Assembly (NCBI GenBank): GCA_036675505.1
Contig: JAKFEW010000002.1
Coordinates: 1-64,000 of the forward strand
Direction: 5' to 3'
Source: JAKFEW01 sp036675505
GTDB taxonomy: Bacteria; Cyanobacteriota; Sericytochromatia; S15B-MN24; JAQBPE01
DNA: 64,000 nucleotides
Part shown: piece after piece, positions 1 through 7,138 of the stretch
How the letters are laid out: the number at the start of each line of letters is the position of its first letter
Position numbering within the stretch: position 1 is the stretch's first letter
Notes under the pieces: generated by a model
Seen by the model: only the letters and a program-made list of their open reading frames with translations
What the model was told of the DNA's origin: nothing
Database searches by the model: none
Position numbers and translations under genes: made by a program

Positions 1-491
1 CCCGCAGCGCCCGCGGCGGCGGCCGGACGGTTCTGGGCGCCATTGATGCCCTGCAGCGCGCGCCGCAGCTCGGTGGCGCCGCCGGGGGTGCCCTTGGTGA
101 CCGGCGCCGCGGTGGGCGTGAGGATGCGGAACTCGCCGTTGGTCTGCTGGTAGATGTACTGCGTGGGGATGTACTTGCCCGACGCGCTGTACTTCGGGGC
201 GTACTCGGGCAACTGCCACTTCTTGGTGCCGGCGGCGCGGGCGGCCCAGGAGACGGGCCGGGTGCGCGCGGCGCGCGGCGCGCGGTACGTCGAATACCAG
301 CGGCCACGGTACCAGTAGCCCGCCGGCCGGGCCTTCTTGGTGTAGTGGCGGTGCGGGCTGCCCGTGACGTGGGCCGAGACCGCCTGCCCGGTGGTCGCGC
401 CGGCAGGCTCGGCGGGCGCGGCAGCCTGGGCTGCGGGAGTGCCTGTCGCGACGGCGACGGCGGCCACGAGGGCGAACAGGAGGGACTTCAC
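1..491 (-). CDS. Secreted hypothetical protein, 3' end outside the window
   Basis: A GTG start at 491 is preceded by GGAG at a 5-base spacing. The reading frame stays open to the window edge, so the C-terminus is missing. The N-terminus is a typical signal peptide: lysine, a hydrophobic stretch, then an Ala-rich cleavage region ending near residue 22. The mature part is rich in Ala, Arg, Tyr and Pro, with a Tyr/Trp-rich patch around residues 49-58. I do not recognise the family. It is host sequence, outside the prophage, and reads away from the split HRDC gene. Confidence 0.6.
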   Translation of the reverse strand, partial: MKSLLFALVAAVAVATGTPAAQAAAPAEPAGATTGQAVSAHVTGSPHRHYTKKARPAGYWYRGRWYSTYRAPRAARTRPVSWAARAAGTKKWQLPEYAPKYSASGKYIPTQYIYQQTNGEFRILTPTAAPVTKGTPGGATELRRALQGINGAQNRPAAAAGAA

Positions 492-507
492 GGCGACTCC
501 TTTACGG

Positions 508-864
508 TCAGAGCGGGCGGGTGCCCGATTTGCGCCAGCGCTCGACGGCCTTGCCGAGCACAGCGAGTTGGGCATCCATGACGTCACGGAAAAAGGTGAG
601 CTCCTCTTCGAGCGAGTCTCCGAGGGGCACCTCGTTCGGGTAGGCCGCCCGGTTGAAGTCCGCAGCCGCCTGGATGCCCTTGGACATGTGCGGCAAGAGC
701 TTGAGGACGTCGATGCGCCACGAGAGCTTCTCCACCGCCGCCCAGGCCAGCTCGAGCTCGTCGGCGATCGACCGGTCGCGCAGCGCCTGACCGCGGGCCG
801 ACTGCTCGTCGAGCTCACGGATCACGTCGATCTTGGGCCTTCGCTTGTTCAAGGCTTTGGTCAA
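508..864 (-). CDS. Hypothetical 118-residue protein
   Basis: I place the start at a TTG (862-864) because GAGGAG lies seven bases upstream; the frame stays open further upstream but without a better ribosome site. The protein is mostly helical and charged, with no membrane segment or known motif visible. It ends 17 bp before the secreted-protein start and probably forms an operon with it on the minus strand. It diverges from the interrupted HRDC gene. Function unknown. Confidence 0.5.
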   Translation of the reverse strand: MTKALNKRRPKIDVIRELDEQSARGQALRDRSIADELELAWAAVEKLSWRIDVLKLLPHMSKGIQAAADFNRAAYPNEVPLGDSLEEELTFFRDVMDAQLAVLGKAVERWRKSGTRPL

Positions 865-1068
865 AAGAGGACTCCTCGCGTCGCATGCCCTTTTTACCCG
901 GAGGATCGCGCTTCGATCGGCGAAGCTGATCACGCCCAGATCCGACCGAGGGTTAACATTCGTGAAGTGCCTCGGCCTGCCAGGCAGGCTGCACGCGCGT
1001 GCCACGCGGGTTCGCGCCTCCGACATAACGGCTTTGCCGGTCGACCGCCGCGCAAGTCAATGTGCAAC

Positions 1069-1097
1069 TTGTCTATTTATTAAATATATCGTATTCT
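1069..1097 (+). promoter_or_regulatory. Sigma-70-like promoter of the split HRDC gene
   Basis: TTGTCT at 1069-1074 and TATTCT at 1092-1097 are 17 bp apart in an AT-rich island that stands out from the GC-rich surroundings. The next gene starts at 1124 after a clear AGGAGG. In the lysogen this promoter reads into the prophage end, towards the 3' side of the convergent integrase gene. Confidence 0.5.
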
Positions 1098-1123
1098 TGA
1101 TGTCTAATTGAGGAGGAAACGTC

Positions 1124-1216
1124 ATGGCCATCCCCGCCTCGCGCGTCGTGCTGCAAGCCGTTCAGCGCCACCCTTTGCTGATGTCGCCGCTGTTGCTGGA
1201 GTACCTCCTGCGCGGC
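1124..1216 (+). pseudogene. 5' fragment of host RQC/HRDC-domain gene, cut by prophage
   Basis: ATG at 1124 follows a strong AGGAGG and codes for 31 residues ending ...LLEYLLRG, which looks like the first two helices of an RQC winged-helix domain (RecQ C-terminal type). At the attL core the host frame ends; the frame then runs into phage DNA and stops at 1330 after unrelated sequence. The missing 161 codons are at 52,093-52,578 in the same phase. Joined, they give a 192-residue protein with RQC-like and HRDC domains. The fragment is preceded by a promoter, so a useless short peptide is probably made in the lysogen. Excision should restore the gene. Confidence 0.72.
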
Positions 1217-1217
1217 G
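1210..1217. other. attL core (candidate)
   Basis: GCGCGGCG here is repeated at 52086-52093. Both copies have the same codon phase relative to the split host gene, so recombination between them restores an open frame. Serine integrases need only a short shared core, so eight bases is acceptable, but in GC-rich DNA such a match alone is weak. The restored RQC/HRDC protein is the stronger argument. Confidence 0.6.
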
Positions 1218-1267
1218 AGATGATCGGCCGCATGCAGGAGAAAGGGCTACTACCCAACTCAATACGC

Positions 1268-2986
1268 TCACTGGATCGCGTTGCCGTCGGGGTCGCGCTG
1301 GTCTTCCGATCGTTCCCTGACGCGGCTTAGGAGGCGGGCGACGGCCGCTTTCCCCCGCGGGAAGCCCCGCGCCGCGAGCCCGCGCTGCAGCCAGACGATG
1401 AAGCCGCGGCGCGGGAACGCCGGCGATCTCACCAACTCGCGGGCGATCGCCTCCTCCTCCGTGCTGATCGGCATGTGGCCGCGGTAGGTGCTGGTCGCGG
1501 TCGAGCCGTCGAGGTAGCGAACGAGGATCGTGGTCTCGCCGATGCGGTGGTTGATCAGCTCGACCCGCTCGACGAAGCGACGCATCCAGGCGCGCCGCCA
1601 TTGGATGGGGCTGTCGTCCCAGAGCAGCGGCAGGTTCGCCGTGAGCTCGCGGTTCGCGCGGAGGTTGCGGTAGAAGGCCAGGTCGAGCACGGTCCCGCCA
1701 CGAGAGCGCGCGACGACGTCGAGCGCCTTGAGGCTGTCGGTCGCCGCATTCAGCTCCTGGATGACGATGCGCATGGCGTCGTCGCCAAGCTCGGGGCTCG
1801 CGAGCGCGCGCGTGAAGCCTTCAATTTTACGTTGCAGCACGCGGCGCGACGCCTCGCCGGTGTCGGCCGTCGCCGCCCGGGCGACCGCCAAGCCCTCGAG
1901 CTGCTCGATGATGCGATCGATCAGGCCGCCGGCGAGCCTTCCGAAGAGGTCCGCCGCCACGAAACGATCCACGGGCTCGGACTGGATCCCGAAGTGGATT
2001 GTAGGGGTCTCGATGCCCTGGACGCCCCGCACCTGGCAGCAGTACTTCGACGCGACGCTGCCGCGCATCGTGTTGATCTTGCGCTGGCACGCGGGGCACC
2101 AGACCAGGCCCGCGCAGATCGTCCCCGCCGCCGGCTCCTTCCGCTTCGTGAGGCGGTTGAGCTCGCAGAGCTGGTCGATCATCGCGGCATGGTCCGGGGT
2201 GATGATGGGCTCGTGGGAGTCCGGCACGAGCACGTCGCCCCAGCGGTAATGCCCGCGCATGATGGGGTGCGTGAGCACGAGCCTGAGCATCGTGTAGCTG
2301 AGCGGCGCGCCGTCCGGCCAGTAGACGGGGCCCTGGTTGAACAGGGCGCGGATGGAGCCGGCATCGGGGAGCTGGGCGACGAGCGCTCGAATCACCTCGG
2401 CCTCGGGCTCGAAGATGATCGGGCGATCGCGATCGGGATGCTTCTTCGGCACTTCGCGGTTCGGCCGGTAGCCGCGGGGGAGGTCGGAGGCGGCCTGGCC
2501 CTTCATGGCTTTCGCCCGCTGGGCGGCGTGGAGCTTCTCCATGTGGAGGCCCCACATTTCCGAGCCGATCACCGCCTCGACCTTGTACGCGATGCGCGTG
2601 CCGCGATCGCTCATGTCACGCCACGACCCGCCGTAGAAGAGCGGCACGCCCGCCGCGCGGCACTTCTTCGCGATGGTCATGTGGTCGACGGTGTCCTTGT
2701 CGCGGCTGAGCCGGGTCTGGTCCTCGGCATAGAGGGCGCCAACGAGCCCCTGGTCGATCATGGCGAGGGCCCGCGACATGCCGATGCGCCCGGCGATCGT
2801 CCGGCCGCTGACGCCCAGGTCGTCATCGAGGATGAGGACATTCTCGGCCGGGAAGCCGTCGGCGATCGCGCGCTGCTTGAGCAGGAGCTGGTTTTCGAGG
2901 CTGTAGATGTTCTCGTCGACCTGGCGATCGGAGGACTGGCGCGGGTAGACGAGCGCGAGCTTCGTGGTGACGAGATGGGGAATCAT
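1268..2986 (-). CDS. int: Large serine recombinase (phage integrase)
   Basis: This 572-residue protein has the resolvase catalytic domain first (Tyr14-x-Arg16-x-Ser18, with Ser18 the likely nucleophile, and a conserved EDQTRLSR segment at 88-95). A recombinase domain follows (about 165-285), then a zinc ribbon (Cys297, Cys300, Cys316/317), and a long helical C-terminal region. Length and order are normal for large serine integrases, which join attP to attB in one direction unless a directionality factor is present. The start overlaps the stop of the SLOG gene as ATGA, so the two are translationally coupled. Its stop lies close to attL. No truncation is visible and it should be active. Confidence 0.93.
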   Translation of the reverse strand: MIPHLVTTKLALVYPRQSSDRQVDENIYSLENQLLLKQRAIADGFPAENVLILDDDLGVSGRTIAGRIGMSRALAMIDQGLVGALYAEDQTRLSRDKDTVDHMTIAKKCRAAGVPLFYGGSWRDMSDRGTRIAYKVEAVIGSEMWGLHMEKLHAAQRAKAMKGQAASDLPRGYRPNREVPKKHPDRDRPIIFEPEAEVIRALVAQLPDAGSIRALFNQGPVYWPDGAPLSYTMLRLVLTHPIMRGHYRWGDVLVPDSHEPIITPDHAAMIDQLCELNRLTKRKEPAAGTICAGLVWCPACQRKINTMRGSVASKYCCQVRGVQGIETPTIHFGIQSEPVDRFVAADLFGRLAGGLIDRIIEQLEGLAVARAATADTGEASRRVLQRKIEGFTRALASPELGDDAMRIVIQELNAATDSLKALDVVARSRGGTVLDLAFYRNLRANRELTANLPLLWDDSPIQWRRAWMRRFVERVELINHRIGETTILVRYLDGSTATSTYRGHMPISTEEEAIARELVRSPAFPRRGFIVWLQRGLAARGFPRGKAAVARLLSRVRERSEDQRDPDGNAIQ

Positions 2987-3606
2987 TGGGCCCGTTTCCT
3001 GGCGGTCGGGTCGGGGCGCTCGAGCTTCACACGCGGGCCCGGGTCGAACCAGCTGGCCGAGCGCGGATGCCGTGGGCTGAGGTCGAGCACGCGCGCGACG
3101 GCCGTCCAGTGGTTGTCGACCTCGCGGCCGTGGAGGCGGGCGTGGAGCACCGTGTTGTACGTGCCGCCCGAGCATCGGCCATCCCAGATGGCCCAGACGC
3201 GCTCCGTGTGCTCGACGACCCACTCGTTGCGCGCGCGGAGCATCGAGTTGGCTTCGCCTGAGCCCACGGGATCCCGCTCGCTCACGTAGACCACGCGTTC
3301 GGCCTTCGCGAGGGCCGCATCGTACCAGGCCTGGGCGAGCGCGATCTTGATGGTGGCGCGCTGGGCCGGGTAGGGCACTGCCGCGACGAGCTCGACGGGG
3401 GCGCCGGTCTTCTTCGCGGCGAGCGCGCCGGCGGCGAAGATCAGATCCGCGCCCTGGGCCATGCCGCTGACGACGGTGATCGGACCCGAGCCCGACATCA
3501 TCGCGAAGTAGTCGCGGAAGAACTCGACCGCGGGCGCCCACTGGCGCGGGTGCCACAGGTTCCCGAGCGCCGGCGGGCGGTGGCCCGTCACGCCGATTAT
3601 CAGCAT
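2983..3606 (-). CDS. SLOG-superfamily (YpsA-like) protein coupled to integrase
   Basis: ATG at 3606 has AGGAG at good spacing and gives 207 residues. A GVTGHRP motif (5-11) and a SGMAQGAD motif (47-54) are typical of the SLOG fold, a Rossmann-like nucleotide-binding fold shared by DprA, YpsA and lysine decarboxylase-like proteins. The stop codon overlaps the integrase start (ATGA), so expression is tied to integration or excision. The promoter carries an SOS-box-like palindrome. Family members bind nucleotides or process nucleotide-derived ligands, but the role of this one is unknown. It could modulate the integrase, act as its directionality factor, or sense a nucleotide signal; these are guesses from position. 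Confidence 0.75.
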   Translation of the reverse strand: MLIIGVTGHRPPALGNLWHPRQWAPAVEFFRDYFAMMSGSGPITVVSGMAQGADLIFAAGALAAKKTGAPVELVAAVPYPAQRATIKIALAQAWYDAALAKAERVVYVSERDPVGSGEANSMLRARNEWVVEHTERVWAIWDGRCSGGTYNTVLHARLHGREVDNHWTAVARVLDLSPRHPRSASWFDPGPRVKLERPDPTARKRAQ

Positions 3607-3646
3607 CGTGTCTCCTTCCCCCGCGCCTGCAAGCCTTGGGAAGCCC

Positions 3647-3676
3647 ATCATAGAACGAATGTTCTAGTGGCCTCAA
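3647..3676 (-). promoter_or_regulatory. Promoter with SOS-box-like operator for SLOG-integrase operon
   Basis: On the minus strand TTGAGG (3676-3671) and TATGAT (about 3652-3647) are about 18 bp apart. Between them lies the perfect inverted repeat TAGAACGAATGTTCTA (3651-3666). It contains GAAC-N4-GTTC, which matches the Gram-positive type LexA box GAACRNRYGTTC exactly. An operator placed between -35 and -10 would block transcription. This suggests DNA damage induces the SLOG and integrase genes. Whether this host's LexA uses this sequence is unknown. Confidence 0.5.
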
Positions 3677-3716
3677 GAGCATTCTGTCACCCTGGCTTAA
3701 AGGTTCAAGGGAGGTC

Positions 3717-3854
3717 CTAGAGGCCCCAGAACCGGGTGTCCTCTTCCAGGGTCGCAACGATGGCCGCGAGCAGGGCGGCGCGGCGCGCAGGGTAGGTGTC
3801 GAGGCCGGCGGCGCGCGCGGCCAGGGAGAGGGCGTCGAGGTCGGGGGTGGTCAC
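3717..3854 (-). CDS. Small hypothetical protein, 45 residues
   Basis: A GTG start at 3854 has AGGAGG seven bases upstream, and the frame closes with TAG. The peptide is Ala/Leu-rich and helical, ending in an acidic segment and FWGL. It sits between the DUF1828-like gene and the SLOG-integrase operon, on the same strand. No family recognised; the good ribosome site is the main support. Confidence 0.45.
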   Translation of the reverse strand: MTTPDLDALSLAARAAGLDTYPARRAALLAAIVATLEEDTRFWGL

Positions 3855-3927
3855 GGGCGGGTTCCTCCTGCTCGTGATCTCGCCCGTCAGCCGCCTGCTC
3901 TGACGTTATACCGGGGCTAAGAACTGG

Positions 3928-4677
3928 TCAGGCGCCGAGCGCGTGGGTGAGCTCGTCGGCCTCGGCCCAGGTGAATACGCGATCGGCCTTGCGCCGGAGC
4001 ATGAGCATGTTGGGCTTCGACAAGGTCTTCTCAACGAGCACGAACTTCTGCCGGTGGTCGTCGCGCTCGAGGAGTTCGTTGAAGATGTGGTAGGTCTCGA
4101 GGGCGTCCTTCTTGCCCGCCTGCTGGCCGACGGCCTGAATGAACTTCCCACCCTCCGCGGGCACGAAGAAGTCGACCGAGAGGTTGAGCCCGTCCTCGTT
4201 GACCACCGGGAAGTCGGCCTCGTAGGGGATCCGCCGCTGTTCGAACAGTCCTCGGACGCGATGAGCGAAGCGAACCACGCTCTGCACGCGGGCCACGGCG
4301 GCCAGGTCGCCGACCTCCTTGATCGCCATGCTCAGCCGCAGGATCGCCTCCCCGCTCTCCGCATAGGAGGTCAGGGCGATGAACTCGCCCTGCTGGAAGA
4401 TGAGGTCGTGCTTGGCCGCAATCCGATTGAGCATCTCGGCTTGGCTCTCCGCGATGTGGTGACCGGACATGACGGCGACGTGACGTAGCGCTTCACCGCG
4501 ATCGGAGACGACGACGCGGCCATCCGCCGTCTCACGGATGAAAACTTGGATCGCGTCGTTGTCCGGGAAGGTGTAAGGCGTCGTCAAGACGTAGTGATCG
4601 CCCCGAGACTCGCATAAAAAGTTGTCGCGCAGGTAGTCGATGTGGCGCGAGATGATTGTCGAACATGTTGACATCAT
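3928..4677 (-). CDS. DUF1828-like protein, 249 residues
   Basis: The N-terminal half resembles DUF1828 proteins: a segment with PDNDAIQVFI, then a strand reading VVVSDRGEALRHV, as in the family's recurrent D-G-G-E-T pattern. The C-terminal half is a separate alpha/beta domain. Start ATG has GGGAGG just upstream, and the gene follows the 157-residue partner by 9 bp. Base composition is visibly less GC-rich than the structural genes, which suggests separate acquisition. The pair lies directly behind the repressor and is read from the repressor promoter, so it should be expressed in the lysogen. DUF1828 has no settled function. Immunity, exclusion or toxin-antitoxin roles are possible but unproven. 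Confidence 0.7.
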   Translation of the reverse strand: MMSTCSTIISRHIDYLRDNFLCESRGDHYVLTTPYTFPDNDAIQVFIRETADGRVVVSDRGEALRHVAVMSGHHIAESQAEMLNRIAAKHDLIFQQGEFIALTSYAESGEAILRLSMAIKEVGDLAAVARVQSVVRFAHRVRGLFEQRRIPYEADFPVVNEDGLNLSVDFFVPAEGGKFIQAVGQQAGKKDALETYHIFNELLERDDHRQKFVLVEKTLSKPNMLMLRRKADRVFTWAEADELTHALGA

Positions 4678-4686
4678 TCGCCTCCC

Positions 4687-5160
4687 TTACGAGTTCCAGA
4701 ACGTGCGATTGCTGACAACCGCACCTGGGGGGTAAGACCACCAATCCTCGGGGATCCTGACGATCTTAGCATGGTCCAAGAAGTAGTTGACGGCCTCCCA
4801 GATGGGCGGCGGGCAGTCGAAGACCCAGCGGACCTGGGAGTCGCCATGTCGCTTCGTCCACGGCTGGTGGAAGTGGGTATGCTTCCTGACCTTCCCGAAT
4901 TCCTTGTGGGCGCCGTTGATGTCGAGGCCGAACGCCCGGTGCTTCACCTCGTAGTAGATGCCCATTGTAGGCTCGTCCGGGACGAGCGGGTTGTATGTGA
5001 TCCGAAACGTAAACTCGGGCGACACGCGCGAGATGACCGGCAGGACGATCTCGTAGCACACGCCGTGCGTCGTGTCCCAGGCGAGATTCATGTTCGCCGC
5101 CGGGTTAAGCGACTTGTCGCTTTCCTGGAGGAACTGGCGGATGAACTCTTCGGCTTCCAC
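4687..5160 (-). CDS. Hypothetical protein, 157 residues, co-transcribed with repressor
   Basis: The GTG start (5160-5158) overlaps the repressor stop TAG by one base, with GGGGGAG just upstream, so translation is coupled. The product is soluble and rich in aromatic residues (many Trp, His, Phe), with no signal peptide or membrane segment. I do not recognise it. The position between repressor and DUF1828-like gene makes it part of a lysogeny-expressed three-gene operon. It may form a functional pair with the DUF1828-like protein. Confidence 0.7.
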   Translation of the reverse strand: MEAEEFIRQFLQESDKSLNPAANMNLAWDTTHGVCYEIVLPVISRVSPEFTFRITYNPLVPDEPTMGIYYEVKHRAFGLDINGAHKEFGKVRKHTHFHQPWTKRHGDSQVRWVFDCPPPIWEAVNYFLDHAKIVRIPEDWWSYPPGAVVSNRTFWNS

Positions 5161-6029
5161 TACTCCCCCTCCAAGTCCCGCGGCGCCGGCAGCACCGCGA
5201 AGACTTCACCCACGATTTGCACCTGGTCGTCGACGGCGATCGCCTCGTGCTCGGGATTCGTGCTCCACGGCCGAAGCCGCGCCACCCCGCCCTTCTTCCA
5301 GTAGACCTTCGCCGCGGCGCCCTCCTCCGGCACGTAGGCGATGACCACGGCCCCTTGCTCCGGCTCGCGCACCTTGCGCACCAGGAGAAGATCGCCGTCC
5401 TTGATCGGCTCCCGCGGCGGTCCGAGCGCGTTCAAGCTGTCGCCGCGAGCGATGACGGCGAAGGCCGCAGCCTTGGCGTAGCGCTCCGGCACGGGGAAGC
5501 GACGGGTCGCCTTGTCGGGGTCCTCGAGCCGGAGCTGGCCGCAGCCGACCTCGCCGACGATGGCGACCCAAGGCAGGGCCGCCGGCTCGTCGTCCTCCCA
5601 CGGGATCCACGGCTTGGCGTGCTGGATGTCCCCCATCCGATCGCCGGTGACCACGCCGGGGATCTTGAGGGACGCAGCGACCTGGCGGCCGGGCTCCTTG
5701 CCGTCGCGCGCGAGCTGTTCGGCGTCAAGCTCGAGCCTCGCCGCGGCCCGGCCGTGGGCATCGCGCGCGAGCTTCCACGATGTCGTGGGCGGCACCTTGC
5801 CGTCAATCACGTCTTCTAGGGCCTCGCGGTCGAGCATCAAGCCGGCCGCCAGCGCCTTAATCCTGCCGCGGGATATCCCCTCTGGGTCGGCCCCGCCCTC
5901 GATCTTGTTGACGTACGCAGGGCTGATGTCGTGGCCTGCCTTCCGGGCGCGGTCGGCGACCACATCCAGCGACCATCCCATTTCGGTTCGGATCCGGGCG
6001 ACAAACTCACCCAGGTTGGTCTGCGACAT
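5160..6029 (-). CDS. Prophage repressor, HTH-XRE plus S24 (LexA-like) peptidase
   Basis: This 289-residue protein has an XRE-type DNA-binding domain (about 5-75) and a C-terminal S24 domain. The expected parts are visible: a self-cleavage region VGEVGCG with a likely Cys163-Gly164 scissile bond, nucleophile Ser198 in RGDSL, and Lys241 as general base. Such repressors cut themselves when stimulated by RecA-ssDNA, so SOS induction of the phage is expected. I choose ATG 6029 because it starts just before the HTH and has GGTGGAG upstream. It faces the Cro-like gene across the operator region. Cys-Gly rather than Ala-Gly cleavage is seen in some UmuD/LexA relatives. Confidence 0.92.
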   Translation of the reverse strand: MSQTNLGEFVARIRTEMGWSLDVVADRARKAGHDISPAYVNKIEGGADPEGISRGRIKALAAGLMLDREALEDVIDGKVPPTTSWKLARDAHGRAAARLELDAEQLARDGKEPGRQVAASLKIPGVVTGDRMGDIQHAKPWIPWEDDEPAALPWVAIVGEVGCGQLRLEDPDKATRRFPVPERYAKAAAFAVIARGDSLNALGPPREPIKDGDLLLVRKVREPEQGAVVIAYVPEEGAAAKVYWKKGGVARLRPWSTNPEHEAIAVDDQVQIVGEVFAVLPAPRDLEGE

Positions 6030-6057
6030 TAACTCCACCACGGTAGATGCTTCCTCC

Positions 6058-6086
6058 ACTATGGTAAACCAACCGCTCACCCACAA
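6058..6086 (-). promoter_or_regulatory. Repressor maintenance promoter (PRM-like)
   Basis: On the minus strand TTGTGG (6086-6081) and CATAGT (6063-6058) are exactly 17 bp apart. Each box overlaps an operator copy: CCACAATGGTGG over the -35 and CCACTATGGTAA over the -10. This allows self-control by the repressor and repression by Cro. Confidence 0.6.
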
Positions 6087-6112
6087 TGGTGGGTCATTTC
6101 ACTACTGTTGTG

Positions 6113-6141
6113 TTGACAGGCGACCGGTCGCCTACTATAGT
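6113..6141 (+). promoter_or_regulatory. Early rightward promoter (PR-like)
   Basis: TTGACA (6113-6118) and TATAGT (6136-6141) are 17 bp apart, close to the sigma-70 consensus. The -10 lies inside the perfect operator CTACTATAGTAG, so repressor binding should block RNA polymerase. It drives the Cro-like gene and the early region. Confidence 0.75.
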
Positions 6142-6163
6142 AGACGAGCAAGGAGGACGCCCG

Positions 6164-6409
6164 ATGCCTTATGACCCCTTCTCAATCCGCGCGGAGATGG
6201 CGCGCCGCCGGGTGACGGTGGATGAACTCGCCACCCGCACCGGGCTTGCCGCCTCGGGAATCCACAAGGCGCTCGCGCCAGGCGCCAATCCGACGGCGAA
6301 GACCCTGGAGAAAATCGCCGAGGCCCTTGGGGTCAGCGAGGGGCTCTTTTTTGCCCCGCGTGCCCACTGTAGTGGGCACGACATAGACGCCGCCCCCGCC
6401 GCATCCTGA
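6164..6409 (+). CDS. Cro-like XRE-family regulator
   Basis: ATG 6164 has AGGAGG seven bases upstream and gives 81 residues. A helix-turn-helix is visible at about 18-38 (VDELATRTGLAASGIHKAL) followed by the LEKIAEALGVS segment typical of XRE proteins. It is the first gene of the rightward early operon and diverges from the repressor, the standard place for Cro. The 3' end of the gene contains an 18-base inverted repeat related to the operators. Confidence 0.85.
   Translation: MPYDPFSIRAEMARRRVTVDELATRTGLAASGIHKALAPGANPTAKTLEKIAEALGVSEGLFFAPRAHCSGHDIDAAPAAS
6361..6378. promoter_or_regulatory. Operator-like inverted repeat inside cro-like gene
   Basis: TGCCCACTGTAGTGGGCA has two perfect 8-base arms around GT. 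Its centre CCACTGTAGTGG fits the operator consensus, and it is about 220 bp downstream of the main array. It could act in looping or as a roadblock on early transcription. Confidence 0.45.
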
Positions 6410-6421
6410 GGAGCCCCTGCG

Positions 6422-6790
6422 ATGAGCATCCACCACGACCCGATCGCCGCGCTCAAGACGGCCTGCCGCGTCCCGCCCACCGAGGCCGAGTTCGCGATGT
6501 TCGTGCAGCTCGCGGCCAACACCCTCGCAGCCCCGGCCGCCCCCACCGTCTCCGATTGCCCCAGTTGTTCTGGAAACGGCGACGAGGCGCGCCACAGCCC
6601 CTGCCGCGCCTGCGGCGGTGCCGCGCTGATCACCTGCGACTGCGGTAACTGCGAGGCCGGCCTGGTGCTCGTGGGCGAGGACGAATACGAGGCCTGCGCC
6701 ACCGCTCGGCCGCTCACCGCCGCCGAGGTCAACGCCCATCACGACGCCTTCATCGCCGAGCGCGGCCCTGTGCCCGCCGAATTCGCTTGA
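6422..6790 (+). CDS. Zinc-ribbon hypothetical protein
   Basis: ATG 6422 opens a 122-residue frame. A cysteine cluster at about 46-76 (CPSC, CRACGG, CDCGNC) resembles DnaJ-type zinc ribbons, so it probably binds metal and perhaps DNA or protein. It is the second gene of the early operon. No closer family recognised. Confidence 0.7.
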   Translation: MSIHHDPIAALKTACRVPPTEAEFAMFVQLAANTLAAPAAPTVSDCPSCSGNGDEARHSPCRACGGAALITCDCGNCEAGLVLVGEDEYEACATARPLTAAEVNAHHDAFIAERGPVPAEFA

Positions 6791-6800
6791 GGAGAGAGCC

Positions 6801-7049
6801 ATGTCTGAAATCTCGAACCCTCCCGGCTTCGATCTGGTCGGTGCTGCGCGCGACTGGGACGCCTTCGTGAAGATGGCGACGCCCTTGTGGAGCCGGCCGC
6901 GGATGGTCGAGGCGATGCGCCTCCTGCACCGCAATCCCGAGCTCGCGCCCGCCGTCGAGGACTTCATCCTCGGCCAGCCCGGCGCGACCGCCCTGGACCA
7001 GCCCCTGAACTGGAACCCCTCTGACCCTACCTCGCGTGAGGCAGGTTAA
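6801..7049 (+). CDS. Hypothetical early protein, 82 residues
   Basis: ATG 6801 is preceded by GAGGAGAG and lies 10 bp after the zinc-ribbon gene. The protein is helical and acidic with no recognisable motif. It is read in the same direction as the rest of the early operon. Confidence 0.65.
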   Translation: MSEISNPPGFDLVGAARDWDAFVKMATPLWSRPRMVEAMRLLHRNPELAPAVEDFILGQPGATALDQPLNWNPSDPTSREAG

Positions 7050-7138
7050 GGCGAGCGCCTAATTTCAGGTTTTCCGGTTAAGGCGCCTTTACCTTCGCTT
7101 CGTACCGGCCCCCTCACCCTCACTGAAAGGAATCCCCA

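Larger units (their letters stand above)
6035..6143. promoter_or_regulatory. Operator array of the lysogeny switch
   Basis: Five related palindromes fit a consensus near CYACTATRGTRG: CCACCACGGTAG (6035-6046), CCACTATGGTAA (6056-6067), CCACAATGGTGG (6081-6092), a looser copy at about 6100-6112, and the perfect CTACTATAGTAG (6132-6143). They cover both divergent promoters. A sixth copy lies inside the cro-like gene. A separate 14-bp perfect palindrome, GGCGACCGGTCGCC (6119-6132), fills the spacer of the rightward promoter and may bind another factor. Confidence 0.65.

Noticed and set aside
1475..3289. Long open frame opposite the integrase (604 codons)
   Set aside because: It is antisense to a clear integrase and has the low-complexity Asp/Leu/Val/Arg pattern usual for antisense frames in GC-rich DNA.
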